Below, piece by piece: positions 42,891-51,047 of a stretch of 64,000 bases of DNA (position 1 is the first letter of the stretch; the number at the start of each line of letters is the position of its first letter). The DNA lies in assembly GCA_026647215.1 (NCBI GenBank), contig JAPKHC010000001.1, positions 248,001-312,000 on the forward strand, read 5' to 3'. The position numbers and the translations under genes were made by a program. This DNA comes from F1-120-MAGs118 sp013360535. Its GTDB lineage: Bacteria; Planctomycetota; UBA1135; GCA-002686595. The notes beneath the pieces are model-generated. The model ran no database searches, was not told the DNA's origin, and saw nothing but the letters and a program-made list of their open reading frames with translations.

Positions 42891-44636
42891 GTGAGGACCG
42901 CCCGAACCCCGCTGCGCGAGGCCGTCGTCGCGATCCTGCTGCTCTCGATCGGCGTCGTGCTCGACATGACGTCCCCGTCGGCGATGCTCGGGCTGCTCGG
43001 CTGCGTCGGCATGGCCGGGCTGCTCCTGTTCCTCGTGGGCGAGATCCGGCTGCGCGAGCTGCTGCGCGCGGGTCAGGGCCTGCTGAGTCTCGAGATCGGG
43101 CTCGTCGTCGGCGCGGCCGCGATGTTCGTCGCCCGGCTGATGCGCCTAGTCGAGGACCTCGAGGTGCCGGCGGCGAGCGCGGCGCACATCCACACCGTGC
43201 GCGTCTACGACGGCACGTTCCTCGGCCTCTCGATCGCCGCCATCGCGTTGCACCGCAGGCTGCGACTCTCCGCGCGCGTGCTCGAGAAGCTCGGCAAGCG
43301 CCCGCACCTGCTCCTGTCCTTCAGCTTCGCGGGCATGATCGGCGTGTCGACGCTGCTCTTGTGCCTGCCGTGGTCGGTGGAAGAGCCGGGCCAGATGCGC
43401 ATCGTCGACGAGCTCTTCACCGCCACGAGCGCGGTGTGCGTCACGGGGCTCTCGGTGCACGACGTCGGCACGCACTACACCGCCTTCGGCGAGTTCGTGC
43501 TGCTGCTCGCGATCCAGTTCGGCGGCATCGGGATCATGACGCTGGGTGCGCTGGCGGTGGCGCTCGCGCGCGACAGCTCGCTCGTCACGCAGGCCAAGTA
43601 TGCGGAGGTGTTCGAGACCGGGACGCTCTCGGAGCTGCGCGGGCTCACGCGCACGATCGTGACGACCACGTTCGCGATCGAGTTCGCGGGGTTCGTGCTG
43701 CTGTGGATGGCCTGGGCGGACGATCCGCGCCTCGAGGGACGTTCCGTGGCGTGGTGCGCCGCCTTCCACTCGGTCTCGGCCTTCTGCAACGCGGGTTTCT
43801 CGACCTTGCCGCGCGGGCTGATGGACTTCTCCAGCGCGTACTCGCTGCAGTTCGTGATCATGGGCCTGATCGTGCTCGGGGGCCTGGGATTCCCGGTGTA
43901 CCAGGCGATGTTCACGCGCGTGCGCGAGCGGGCGCTGGCCTGGCAGCGGCGCGAGCCGACGCTCGTGCGGCCCTACGACTACGGCTCGCGCGTCGTGCTC
44001 AAGGCGACGGCTTTCCTCATCGTCGGGGGCACGGTCGCGCTCGGCCTGCTCGAGTACCACCGCGCCTTCGCCGGCATGGGGTTCCTCGACGGCTCGATGG
44101 CGGCGCTGTTCAGCTCCGTCACGACGCGCACCGCGGGCTTCAACACGATCGACTTCGGCGCGATGGCGCCGCCGGGACTGCTCGTCACGATGCTCCTGAT
44201 GTGGATCGGCGGCAGCCCGAGCTCGACCGCCGGCGGCATCAAGACCACCGCGGCCTCGGTGCTGTTCGCGAACTTCGTGGGCGAGATGCGCCAGCACCCG
44301 CCGCGCCTCTCGGGCCGCGTCGTCGCGGCCGAGTCGATCCGACGCGCGTCCGCCGTGGCGACGCTTTCGCTGGCGAGCGTCGGACTCGTCGTGTTCGCGC
44401 TCACGCTGACGGAGACGCACGAGATCCTGAAGCTCGCCTTCGAGGCCGTGTCCGCGCTCGGCACCGTCGGGCTCTCGACGGGCATCACGCCCACCTTGAG
44501 CAACGCCGGTCGCGTGATCCTCGTCGCCGCGATGTTCATCGGCCGCACGGGGCCGATGACCGCCGCGCTCGCCGTCGGGGCGCGTGCGCAGCGCGAGAAG
44601 TTCCGTCTCCCCGAGAACGACCTGCAGGTCTGGTAG
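42891..44636 (+). CDS. trkH: TrkH/KtrB-type potassium channel subunit
   Basis: The 581-residue product starts at GTG 42891. It has the four pore repeats of the Trk/Ktr/HKT family, each with a filter glycine: TSAVCVTGLSVHD, SVSAFCNAGFSTL, SVTTRTAGFNTID and SALGTVGLSTGI, each between two membrane helices. About 140 residues precede the first pore unit and contain three or four extra hydrophobic segments, longer than in KtrB (about 450 aa) and closer to TrkH-like forms. It takes up potassium across the inner membrane with a cytoplasmic RCK regulator, encoded 11 bases downstream as trkA. Confidence 0.93.
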   Translation: MRTARTPLREAVVAILLLSIGVVLDMTSPSAMLGLLGCVGMAGLLLFLVGEIRLRELLRAGQGLLSLEIGLVVGAAAMFVARLMRLVEDLEVPAASAAHIHTVRVYDGTFLGLSIAAIALHRRLRLSARVLEKLGKRPHLLLSFSFAGMIGVSTLLLCLPWSVEEPGQMRIVDELFTATSAVCVTGLSVHDVGTHYTAFGEFVLLLAIQFGGIGIMTLGALAVALARDSSLVTQAKYAEVFETGTLSELRGLTRTIVTTTFAIEFAGFVLLWMAWADDPRLEGRSVAWCAAFHSVSAFCNAGFSTLPRGLMDFSSAYSLQFVIMGLIVLGGLGFPVYQAMFTRVRERALAWQRREPTLVRPYDYGSRVVLKATAFLIVGGTVALGLLEYHRAFAGMGFLDGSMAALFSSVTTRTAGFNTIDFGAMAPPGLLVTMLLMWIGGSPSSTAGGIKTTAASVLFANFVGEMRQHPPRLSGRVVAAESIRRASAVATLSLASVGLVVFALTLTETHEILKLAFEAVSALGTVGLSTGITPTLSNAGRVILVAAMFIGRTGPMTAALAVGARAQREKFRLPENDLQVW

Positions 44637-44647
44637 AGTCGCAAGTC

Positions 44648-45061
44648 ATGGCCAAGCGCATTCTCGTCATCGGTCTGGGGCGGTTCGGAACGGCTCTCGC
44701 GCTCGGGCTGTCGGAGCGGGGCTGCGACGTGCTCGCCGTCGACAAGCGCATGGAGATGATCGAGCCCGTCAAGGACAAGCTGAGCTTCGTGGTCGAGCTC
44801 GACGCGACGGAGACCGACGCGCTGGCGGCGATCGACGCGAAGTCCTGCTCGGCGGCGGTGGTCGCGATCGGCGAGAGCTTCGAACAGACCGTGCTGACGG
44901 TCGCGGCGCTCAAGGAGTGCGGCGTCGCGCGCGTGATCGCACGCTCGCGCGACAAGCGCCAGTCGCGCATCCTGCGCGCGGTGGGCGCGAGCGACGTGGT
45001 CGAGGTCGAGACCGAGGTCGGGCGGCGCTACGCCGAGGACCTCGCGAAGTGGGTCAGTTGA
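44648..45061 (+). CDS. trkA: Minimal TrkA/KtrA subunit (RCK N-domain only)
   Basis: The 137-residue product starts at ATG 44648, 11 bases after trkH. It has the Rossmann nucleotide-binding start RILVIGLGRFGTALALGLSE with the GxGxxG loop and the acidic VLAVDKR at the end of the second strand. The continuation VVELDATETDALAAIDAKSC, SCSAAVVAIGESFEQTVLTV and VIARSRDKRQSRILRAVGAS is typical of RCK N-domains. KtrA proteins are about 220 residues, with a C-terminal RCK_C ligand domain; that part is absent here. It should still bind NAD or ATP/ADP and gate TrkH. Confidence 0.9.
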   Translation: MAKRILVIGLGRFGTALALGLSERGCDVLAVDKRMEMIEPVKDKLSFVVELDATETDALAAIDAKSCSAAVVAIGESFEQTVLTVAALKECGVARVIARSRDKRQSRILRAVGASDVVEVETEVGRRYAEDLAKWVS

Positions 45062-45283
45062 TAGGTCGTCAAGGAAATCGATCCTGCGACCTCTCAGGAT
45101 GCTTGCTGCGCCATCGCCTGGCGGTGCCGGACGGCGAGCCTGTGAATTCTCCCAGGTTCTGAACCCGGCGGCGGGGGGGCGCCCTCGCGCGACTGCGCAC
45201 TAGGGCGGCGCCGGGCGGTGCGCTGGGCGTATGGTGCCGTAGGGGAACCGGGGCGAACGTGAGTAGGTCCCCACGGAGACCCC

Positions 45284-46654
45284 ATGGCACCCGTCATCTT
45301 CGAGCCGTTCAAGATCAAGGTCGTCGAGTCGCTCGCGTTGCTCACGCGCGAGGAACGCGAACGCCACCTGCTCGCCGCTGGCCGCAACCTGTTCGGCGTT
45401 CCCGCCGCGGCCGTCACGTTCGACCTGCTGACCGACTCCGGTCAGGCCGCGATGTCGACCGAGCAGTGGTCGGCGGTCATGCACGCCGACGAGAGCTACG
45501 CGGGCTCGCGTTCCTTCGCGCGCTTCGAGAGTTCGGTCAAGGACCTTTGCGGCTACCGCAACGTGATCCCGGCGCACCAGGGACGAGCGGCGGAGCGGAT
45601 CCTGTTCTCGCTCGTGAGCGGGCCGGGCAAGGTGATCCCGTCGAACTGCCACTTCGACACGACACGCGCCAACATCGAGTACTCCGGCGGCGAGGCGCTC
45701 GACCTCGTGATCGACGAAGCGAGCGATCCGGCGAGCCTGCATCCGTTCAAGGGCAACATCAACCTCTCCAAGCTCGAGCGGCTCGTGCGCGAGCGCCGCG
45801 CGGACATTCCGCTCGGCATGGTGACGATCACCAACAACACCGCCGGGGGCCAGCCGGTCAGCCTCGAGAACCTGCGCGGCATTTCCGCGATCCTGCGCGG
45901 CGCCGGCATCCCGTTCGTGATCGACGCCTGCCGCTTCGCCGAGAACAGCTGGTTCATCCGCGAGCGCGAGCCGGGCCAGCAGCACCGCACGCCGACGGAG
46001 ATCGCGCGCGAGGTGTTCTCGCTCGCCGACGGCTGCACCGTGTCGGGCAAGAAGGACGCGCTCGTCAACATGGGCGGGTTCCTCGCGCTCAACGACGACG
46101 AGCTGGCGCTCAAGGCGCGCAACCTGCTGATCCTGACCGAGGGCTTCCCGACCTACGGCGGCTGCTCCGCGCGCGACCTCGAGGCGATGGCGGTCGGCCT
46201 GCGCGAGTCGCTCGAGCCGTCCTACCTTGAGTACCGCATCCGCAGCACCGCCTACCTCGCGGACGGGCTCGAGCGCAACGGCATCCGCACGGTGCGACCC
46301 GCGGGCGGGCACGCCGTGTACATCGACGCGCGCGCGCTGCTCCCGCACATCCCGCCGGGCCAGTATCCGGGGCAAGCGCTCGCCTGCGAGCTCTACCTGC
46401 ACGGCGGCATCCGCTCGTGCGAGATCGGCTCGGTGATGTTCGGCAAGCTCGCGCGCGACGGCAGCTTCGTTGCGGCGCGCAACGAGCTCGTGCGCCTCGC
46501 GATCCCGCGGCGCGTGTACACGCAGAGCCACGTCGACCGCATCATCGAGCTCGCCGCCGAAGTGGGGGCGAAAGCGAAGGAGCTGCGCGGCCTGCGCATG
46601 ACCTACCGTCCGCAGTACCTGCCGCACTTCACGGGTCGATTCGAGCCCGTGTAG
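45284..46654 (+). CDS. tnaA: Tryptophanase (beta-eliminating lyase)
   Basis: The 456-residue product is a PLP-dependent beta-eliminating lyase. The lysine motif is VSGKKDALVNMGG, with Lys257 as the probable PLP lysine. IPAHQGRAAERILFSLV is the phosphate-binding region, and VIDACRFAENSWFI is also family-specific. Tryptophanase and tyrosine phenol-lyase are close relatives. Here HFDTTRANIE has Asp where the phenol-lyase has Thr, and GGIRSCEIGSVMFG has Ile where the phenol-lyase has its phenol-binding Arg. Both point to tryptophanase, which splits tryptophan to indole, pyruvate and ammonia. No tnaC-like leader or tryptophan permease is adjacent. The 220 bases upstream hold no other gene. Confidence 0.88.
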   Translation: MAPVIFEPFKIKVVESLALLTREERERHLLAAGRNLFGVPAAAVTFDLLTDSGQAAMSTEQWSAVMHADESYAGSRSFARFESSVKDLCGYRNVIPAHQGRAAERILFSLVSGPGKVIPSNCHFDTTRANIEYSGGEALDLVIDEASDPASLHPFKGNINLSKLERLVRERRADIPLGMVTITNNTAGGQPVSLENLRGISAILRGAGIPFVIDACRFAENSWFIREREPGQQHRTPTEIAREVFSLADGCTVSGKKDALVNMGGFLALNDDELALKARNLLILTEGFPTYGGCSARDLEAMAVGLRESLEPSYLEYRIRSTAYLADGLERNGIRTVRPAGGHAVYIDARALLPHIPPGQYPGQALACELYLHGGIRSCEIGSVMFGKLARDGSFVAARNELVRLAIPRRVYTQSHVDRIIELAAEVGAKAKELRGLRMTYRPQYLPHFTGRFEPV

Positions 46655-46668
46655 CGCGCCGCGGCGCG
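46655..46668. other. Perfect palindrome between converging genes
   Basis: CGCGCCGCGGCGCG fills almost all of the 15 bases between the tryptophanase stop and the GT-C stop. It could fold as a short hairpin but has no T tract, so a terminator role is weak. Confidence 0.35.
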
Positions 46669-46669
46669 T

Positions 46670-48340
46670 TCACTCGCTCGCCGGATCGATCCTCGGGACG
46701 CGCGTGAGCGCGAGCCCGAGGTTTTCGGCGAAGTCGTGGCGGTTGTAGGCCTTGCGCGCGATCGTCTCGATCGTGTCGAGGTTGCGCCGGATCCACTCGG
46801 GAGCCTCGCCGGCGTCGACCGCCGCACGGAACGACTCGCGCGTCGAGCCGAACTTGCCGCGCAGCTTCGCGAGGTCGCCCCCCAGCGGATGCAGGTCCTT
46901 CTTGTGCGCCGCGCGCCAGCTCTTCGCGGTCGTGCGCGCGAGGATCGGGTCGGTGAGCCCGTCCCAGTGCACCAGCGTGCGCGGGAACTCGCGCCAGGCG
47001 GTCGCGCACCAGCCGATGGTCGTCACCGGATAGTCCGCGGGAGTCTCGTCCGAGGCGAGCCAGCGCGCGTACTCGTCGCGGATGTCGACCGGCCCCTGCG
47101 GCAGGAGCGGGCTCTCGCCGTAGGCGAGGTCGAGCATCACGTCGTCGAGTTGCTCGATGTCCGGCGCGAGCGTCCACGGCGAATAGGTCAGGTCCGGCTT
47201 GAGCCGGTGGTACTGCGCGTCGTTGATCTCGTCGATCTTGGTGTGCGCCGCGTCGCGTCCGATCGGGTGCTTCGAGAGCTGGCGCGGGTAGAGCAGGAAC
47301 GTGCCGAAGGCGACGGTCCCCGCGACGAGCCACGCTCCACCGGTGCGCGAGGCCGCGGGCCAGCGCACGAGCGCCCGCTCGATCAAGCCGCTCCACGAGG
47401 CGACGAGCGCGCAGAAGGGGAACGCGAGGTAGCGGTAGTGCCGCGGGTCGCCGCCGATCTTCGCGACGTACAGCGAGACGGCGACGGCGGAGATCACGAG
47501 GACGGCGCGTGGGCCGAGCTCGATGTCTCGCTCGCGTCGCGACCAGAACGCGAGCAGCGCGAACGCGAGGAACAGCCACGGCGTCCCGTACGTGAGGAAC
47601 GTGTCGCCGAGGTACGCGAAGCCGCGCTCCCAGTTCACTTCGTCCTTCAGGTAGAACGTGTTCGGCAGCACGTCCGCGTAGTACACGATGCGAAACAGGG
47701 TCCAGGCCCCGAGCGTCGTCGCCGCGACGAGCACGACGGTCCACGGCACGCGCCGCGAGCGCCAGAACTGCCACGCGCAGGCGAACGCGAGCGGGAGCGC
47801 GAGCTCGTGGCGCACCATCGGCGCGAGCCCGACCAGCACTTGCGCGACCCGCGACTGCGGAGCGAACACGTACAGCGCGAAGCCCGCCGCGACGAGCTGC
47901 ACCAGCGGCGCCTCGACGCCGGAAGTGAAGTAGGTCTGCGTCGCGTACAGGAACGCGAGGTGCACGAGCGGCAGGTTGACGCGTGGCACTCCCCTTGGCG
48001 TCGTGCGGCGGCCGAGCTCGACGAGCAGCGCCCACGTGCCCGCCGCGCAAGCGAGGCCGACCCCGCGCGTGATCAGCCACCAGTCGAGCCCCGCCGCGCG
48101 CAACGGAACCATCGCGACGCACCACAGTGGGCTCGAGTAGCCCTCGACGTACTCGCCCTCGTTGAAGACCAGCCCACGCTCGAGGTGGACGAGGTTGTCG
48201 ACGTAACGGAAGTAGACGAACGCGTCGTCGAGCAGCCACGAGTACTGGAGCGTCAGGACGAGCGTCGCCGCGAGGCACAGCCACTCGATCGCCGTGGGGC
48301 GCGCCCAGCCCGTCGCACGCTCGTTCGCTGCCGCGTCCAT
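46670..48340 (-). CDS. GT-C-type membrane glycosyltransferase-like protein
   Basis: The 556-residue product has about nine hydrophobic segments in its first 340 residues. The first loop carries SWLLDDAFVYFRYVDNLVHL followed by GLVFNEGEYVEGYSSPLW. The DD pair (about 38-39) plus the VEGYSSPLW phrase is the pattern of GT-C enzymes such as arabinofuranosyl- and mannosyltransferases that use polyprenyl-phosphate sugars. The C-terminal 200 residues are soluble and would face the periplasm (GESPLLPQGPVDIRDEYARW). A role in decorating a surface glycan or lipid is inferred; donor and acceptor are unknown. It sits 8 bases after an outer-membrane barrel gene on the same strand. Confidence 0.72.
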   Translation of the reverse strand: MDAAANERATGWARPTAIEWLCLAATLVLTLQYSWLLDDAFVYFRYVDNLVHLERGLVFNEGEYVEGYSSPLWCVAMVPLRAAGLDWWLITRGVGLACAAGTWALLVELGRRTTPRGVPRVNLPLVHLAFLYATQTYFTSGVEAPLVQLVAAGFALYVFAPQSRVAQVLVGLAPMVRHELALPLAFACAWQFWRSRRVPWTVVLVAATTLGAWTLFRIVYYADVLPNTFYLKDEVNWERGFAYLGDTFLTYGTPWLFLAFALLAFWSRRERDIELGPRAVLVISAVAVSLYVAKIGGDPRHYRYLAFPFCALVASWSGLIERALVRWPAASRTGGAWLVAGTVAFGTFLLYPRQLSKHPIGRDAAHTKIDEINDAQYHRLKPDLTYSPWTLAPDIEQLDDVMLDLAYGESPLLPQGPVDIRDEYARWLASDETPADYPVTTIGWCATAWREFPRTLVHWDGLTDPILARTTAKSWRAAHKKDLHPLGGDLAKLRGKFGSTRESFRAAVDAGEAPEWIRRNLDTIETIARKAYNRHDFAENLGLALTRVPRIDPASE

Positions 48341-48348
48341 CGGCCCGG

Positions 48349-49023
48349 CTAGAAGCCGAACGTCGCGACGACGCCGTAGACCCAGTCCTGCGCGCTCATC
48401 GACGCCGTGTCGGTGAACAGCACGCTCGGCGTGATCGCGAAGCGGTTGCCGATGCGGAAGTCGATGCCGCCGCCCGCGTACCAGCCGAAGCCGTCATCGC
48501 TCGAGATGTTGCCGTCGTCCTTGCGGAACATCAGGCCGGCGCGCACGAACGGGATGTAGATCGGGTTGTCCGAGCCGCGGTCGGCGAAGCGCACTCCGGC
48601 CGAGAGGCGGTAGGTGTCGACTTCCTCGTCGCCGCTCAGCGCCGCGGTCGGCGCGGAGTAGCTCGAGTACATCAGGCCGAACTCGAGGCCGAGGCCCTTC
48701 TCGCCGTCCCAGTTGTAGATGCAGGCGTCGAGCGAGTAGGCGAGGTCCTCGTCGGGATCCTCGCCCGAGTACGTGTCGTAGTAGCCCGTGACCGCGTGCG
48801 CTCCGACGGCGATCGTGAAGCGCGGGCCCCACTCGAAGCCGTTGCGCCGCTCGGGCGACTGCGCGGCAGCGAGCGCGGCCGCGAGCGACGGGGATTCGAC
48901 CGTCGGCGCCGGGATCGTCGCCACGGCGCGGAGCGGCTCCGCCGGCGCGAACGGCTGGCTGAGCGTGGGTGCGTCGACCGACAGGAGCGACACGAGGAAG
49001 ATCGGGGTCGGTGCCAAGAGCAT
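48349..49023 (-). CDS. Outer-membrane beta-barrel protein
   Basis: The 224-residue product has an N-terminal hydrophobic stretch (MLLAPTPIFLVSLLSVDAPT) likely to be a signal peptide. A low-complexity Ala/Pro segment follows. The remainder is a run of amphipathic strands: FTIAVGAHAVTGYYDTY, GLGLEFGLMYSSYS, YRLSAGVRFAD, FVRAGLMFRKD, GWYAGGGIDFRIGNRFAITP, closing in VYGVVATFGF with a terminal Phe. This is the pattern of an eight-stranded OmpA/OmpW-type barrel, and the last Phe is the usual Bam recognition residue. The function is not known. It lies just upstream of the GT-C gene and 61 bases after the MFS carrier. Confidence 0.75.
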   Translation of the reverse strand: MLLAPTPIFLVSLLSVDAPTLSQPFAPAEPLRAVATIPAPTVESPSLAAALAAAQSPERRNGFEWGPRFTIAVGAHAVTGYYDTYSGEDPDEDLAYSLDACIYNWDGEKGLGLEFGLMYSSYSAPTAALSGDEEVDTYRLSAGVRFADRGSDNPIYIPFVRAGLMFRKDDGNISSDDGFGWYAGGGIDFRIGNRFAITPSVLFTDTASMSAQDWVYGVVATFGF

Positions 49024-49084
49024 CAGGTGTCTCCGGATCCGTCGAGGGGCGGGGCAGGGGATTCTATCGGCGGCCGCGCGGGGA

Positions 49085-50263
49085 TCACGCCCCGACTCGT
49101 GTTCGGGTCGCTCGCCACAGGGCCAGCGGCGCCGCGACGGCGCCCGCGAGCGGCAGGAGGCTCCAGGCGGCTTCGCCCGACTTCAGGAGCTGCAGCCCCA
49201 GTGGCGGTCCCACGAGGTTCGCGCAGGTCCACGCCAGCCAGTAGGCGCCGAGGTAGCGTCCTCGCAAGTGCGGCGGCGCGAGGTCGGCGACGAAGGAGTT
49301 GCACAGCGGGAACAGCGCGATCTCGCCAGCGGTCCACAACACGATCCAGGCCGCGTGGGAGCCGAGTCCGTCGGCGAGCGCGTGCCCCGCGAAACCCGCC
49401 GCGAAGAGGAACGCGGTCCACGGCAGTACGCGCGCGCGGCCGAGCTTTTCGAAGCGCGGCACGAGCCACGGCTGCGCCACCGCGATCAGGGCGCCGTTGA
49501 GCGCCATCACGAGCCCGTAGCGCTTCAGGCTCAGTCCATCCGCCCGCAGGATCGGCCCCAGCGTCGCCATCGTCTGCAGGATCACCAGTCCGAGGAAGAA
49601 GGCTGCGACCAGCATCCAGCGCAGGCGCGGGTCGCGCAGCGCGACTCCACGCTCCGCCGCAGGTTCGGCCGCGCCGGTGGTCGCGTCGCGCGTCGGCCGC
49701 GTCTCCGGCACCGCGCGCAGGATCAGGAACGCCGCCAGCAGCATCGTGGCCGCATCCCCGACGAACAGCCACATGAAGCCCGCACGTTCGGAGACCTCGC
49801 CCGCGACGATCGGACTGATCGCGAAGGCGACGTTGAAGCTCCAGATCATGTAGCCGTAAGCGCGCCCGCGGTCGGCGCTCGGCACGAGGTCGGCGATCGC
49901 GGCCGAGACGGCGGGGCGGTAGAGCTCCGCCACCGCTCCGAGCGCAAAGGCCAGCGTCGCGAGCGCCGGAGTGCCGTGCACGCTCGCGAGACCCGACAGC
50001 GCGAGCGCACCGGCCGTCAGGCTGAAGATCATGGTCGGCTTGCGGCCCCAGCGGTCGGCGAGCTGCCCGCCGACGACGGCCGAGAGCACCGAGCCCGCGC
50101 CCCAGGCCCCGAGCACGATCGAAGCGTCGTTCTCGCTCAGCCCTTCGCGCTCCTGCAGGTACAGCGACAGGAACGGCAGCACGAACGCGCCGAGGCGGTT
50201 GATCCACATGCCCAGCACGAGGAACCAGAAGCTCCTCGGCAGGCCCGCGAGGCCACGGCTCAT
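49085..50263 (-). CDS. MFS transporter, drug-efflux type
   Basis: The 392-residue product has about 12 membrane segments and the MFS loop 2-3 signature GGQLADRWGRKPTMIF, with a second copy in weakened form in the C-half (VPRFEKLGRARVLPW). LYRPAVSAAIADLVPSADRG and YGYMIWSFNVAFAISPIVAG match MdtH/YfmO-like proton antiporters. ATG 50263 is used; a GTG at 50272 is in frame and abuts the preceding stop by one base. The substrate is unknown. It probably shares a transcript with the haem protein, Gfo/Idh and ApbE genes upstream, from which it is separated by a few bases. Confidence 0.85.
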   Translation of the reverse strand: MSRGLAGLPRSFWFLVLGMWINRLGAFVLPFLSLYLQEREGLSENDASIVLGAWGAGSVLSAVVGGQLADRWGRKPTMIFSLTAGALALSGLASVHGTPALATLAFALGAVAELYRPAVSAAIADLVPSADRGRAYGYMIWSFNVAFAISPIVAGEVSERAGFMWLFVGDAATMLLAAFLILRAVPETRPTRDATTGAAEPAAERGVALRDPRLRWMLVAAFFLGLVILQTMATLGPILRADGLSLKRYGLVMALNGALIAVAQPWLVPRFEKLGRARVLPWTAFLFAAGFAGHALADGLGSHAAWIVLWTAGEIALFPLCNSFVADLAPPHLRGRYLGAYWLAWTCANLVGPPLGLQLLKSGEAAWSLLPLAGAVAAPLALWRATRTRVGA

Positions 50264-50273
50264 TCCGGACACG

Positions 50274-51047
50274 CTAGCGCCGGCGCGGCAGCCAGAGCTC
50301 GAGGAAGATCAGCGCCAGCGAGAGGGCGGTCGAGAGCGCGTAGGTGGCGCCGGCGGCGACGATCACGGGCACGAAGGCCACGTAGTCGCGCGCGAGCCAC
50401 CAGCCGAGCAGGTCTGCGACGAGGCCCAAGCCCGCGAGCGCGAACAGGCCGTTGCGCAGCGCCGCCGGCCAGCGCGTGGCGAGCAGCAGCAGGCCGATCA
50501 CGGCGCTCATCGCTCCCAGCGCGAGGGCGTGTGCGTGCGTCGACGCGACCAGCACGCGCATCGGCACGGGCGCGACCGATTTCGAGAAGGCGAGCTTCTT
50601 GACGTCCTCGAAGTACTCGAGCGGCACCTTCGCGCCGATGCCGTCGCCCTTGGTCGCGTTGCGCGAGTGGCACTCGAGGCAGCTCGCGCGCAGCAGGCCT
50701 TCGGGCGCGGAATCGCCGAGGTCGAAGTTGTCGTAGTCCTCGACGATGCGACCCGAAGCGAGCCACTTGAGCAGCAGCTGGCGCTCGTTGTCCTTGAGCG
50801 TCTCCGGGTGGCCGCGCTCGAGTGCGCTTCTCAGCGGCGCGGTCGTCTCGACGCCGTGGTAGGCGCCTTCGAGGTCCTCGAGCGACACGCCCGGCTGCTC
50901 GTCGCGGTTCTGGTGGTGGTCGACCAGATGCATCGCCGATGCACCCAGCCCGATCGTGAACGCGAGCACGACGCCGGTGAGCCCGACCCGCGCACCGAAG
51001 CCGAGCTCGCGCAACTTGAAGCTGAATTCGCTCACGTGCTCGCTCAC
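50274..51047 (-). CDS. Multi-pass membrane protein with one c-type haem motif
   Basis: The 257-residue product starts at GTG 51047, overlapping the Gfo/Idh stop by 4 bases. One helix at about 17-40 (GARVGLTGVVLAFTIGLG) is followed by a soluble domain of about 110 residues containing LLRASCLECHSRNATKG. CLECH is a c-type haem-binding motif, which requires export of that part to the periplasm. Three or four more helices follow (ALGAMSAVIGLLLLATRW, FALAGLGLVADLLGWWLA, VIVAAGATYALSTALSLALI). His-rich segments (MHLVDHHQN, STHAHALALG) may offer axial ligands or bind metal. It is probably an electron-transfer protein linked to the neighbouring oxidoreductase genes, but the family is not recognised. 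Confidence 0.7.
   Translation of the reverse strand: MSEHVSEFSFKLRELGFGARVGLTGVVLAFTIGLGASAMHLVDHHQNRDEQPGVSLEDLEGAYHGVETTAPLRSALERGHPETLKDNERQLLLKWLASGRIVEDYDNFDLGDSAPEGLLRASCLECHSRNATKGDGIGAKVPLEYFEDVKKLAFSKSVAPVPMRVLVASTHAHALALGAMSAVIGLLLLATRWPAALRNGLFALAGLGLVADLLGWWLARDYVAFVPVIVAAGATYALSTALSLALIFLELWLPRRR

Noticed and set aside
45284..46654. Tyrosine phenol-lyase as the call for the beta-eliminating lyase.
   Set aside because: The FDTT and EIG positions carry the tryptophanase residues rather than the phenol-lyase Thr and Arg.
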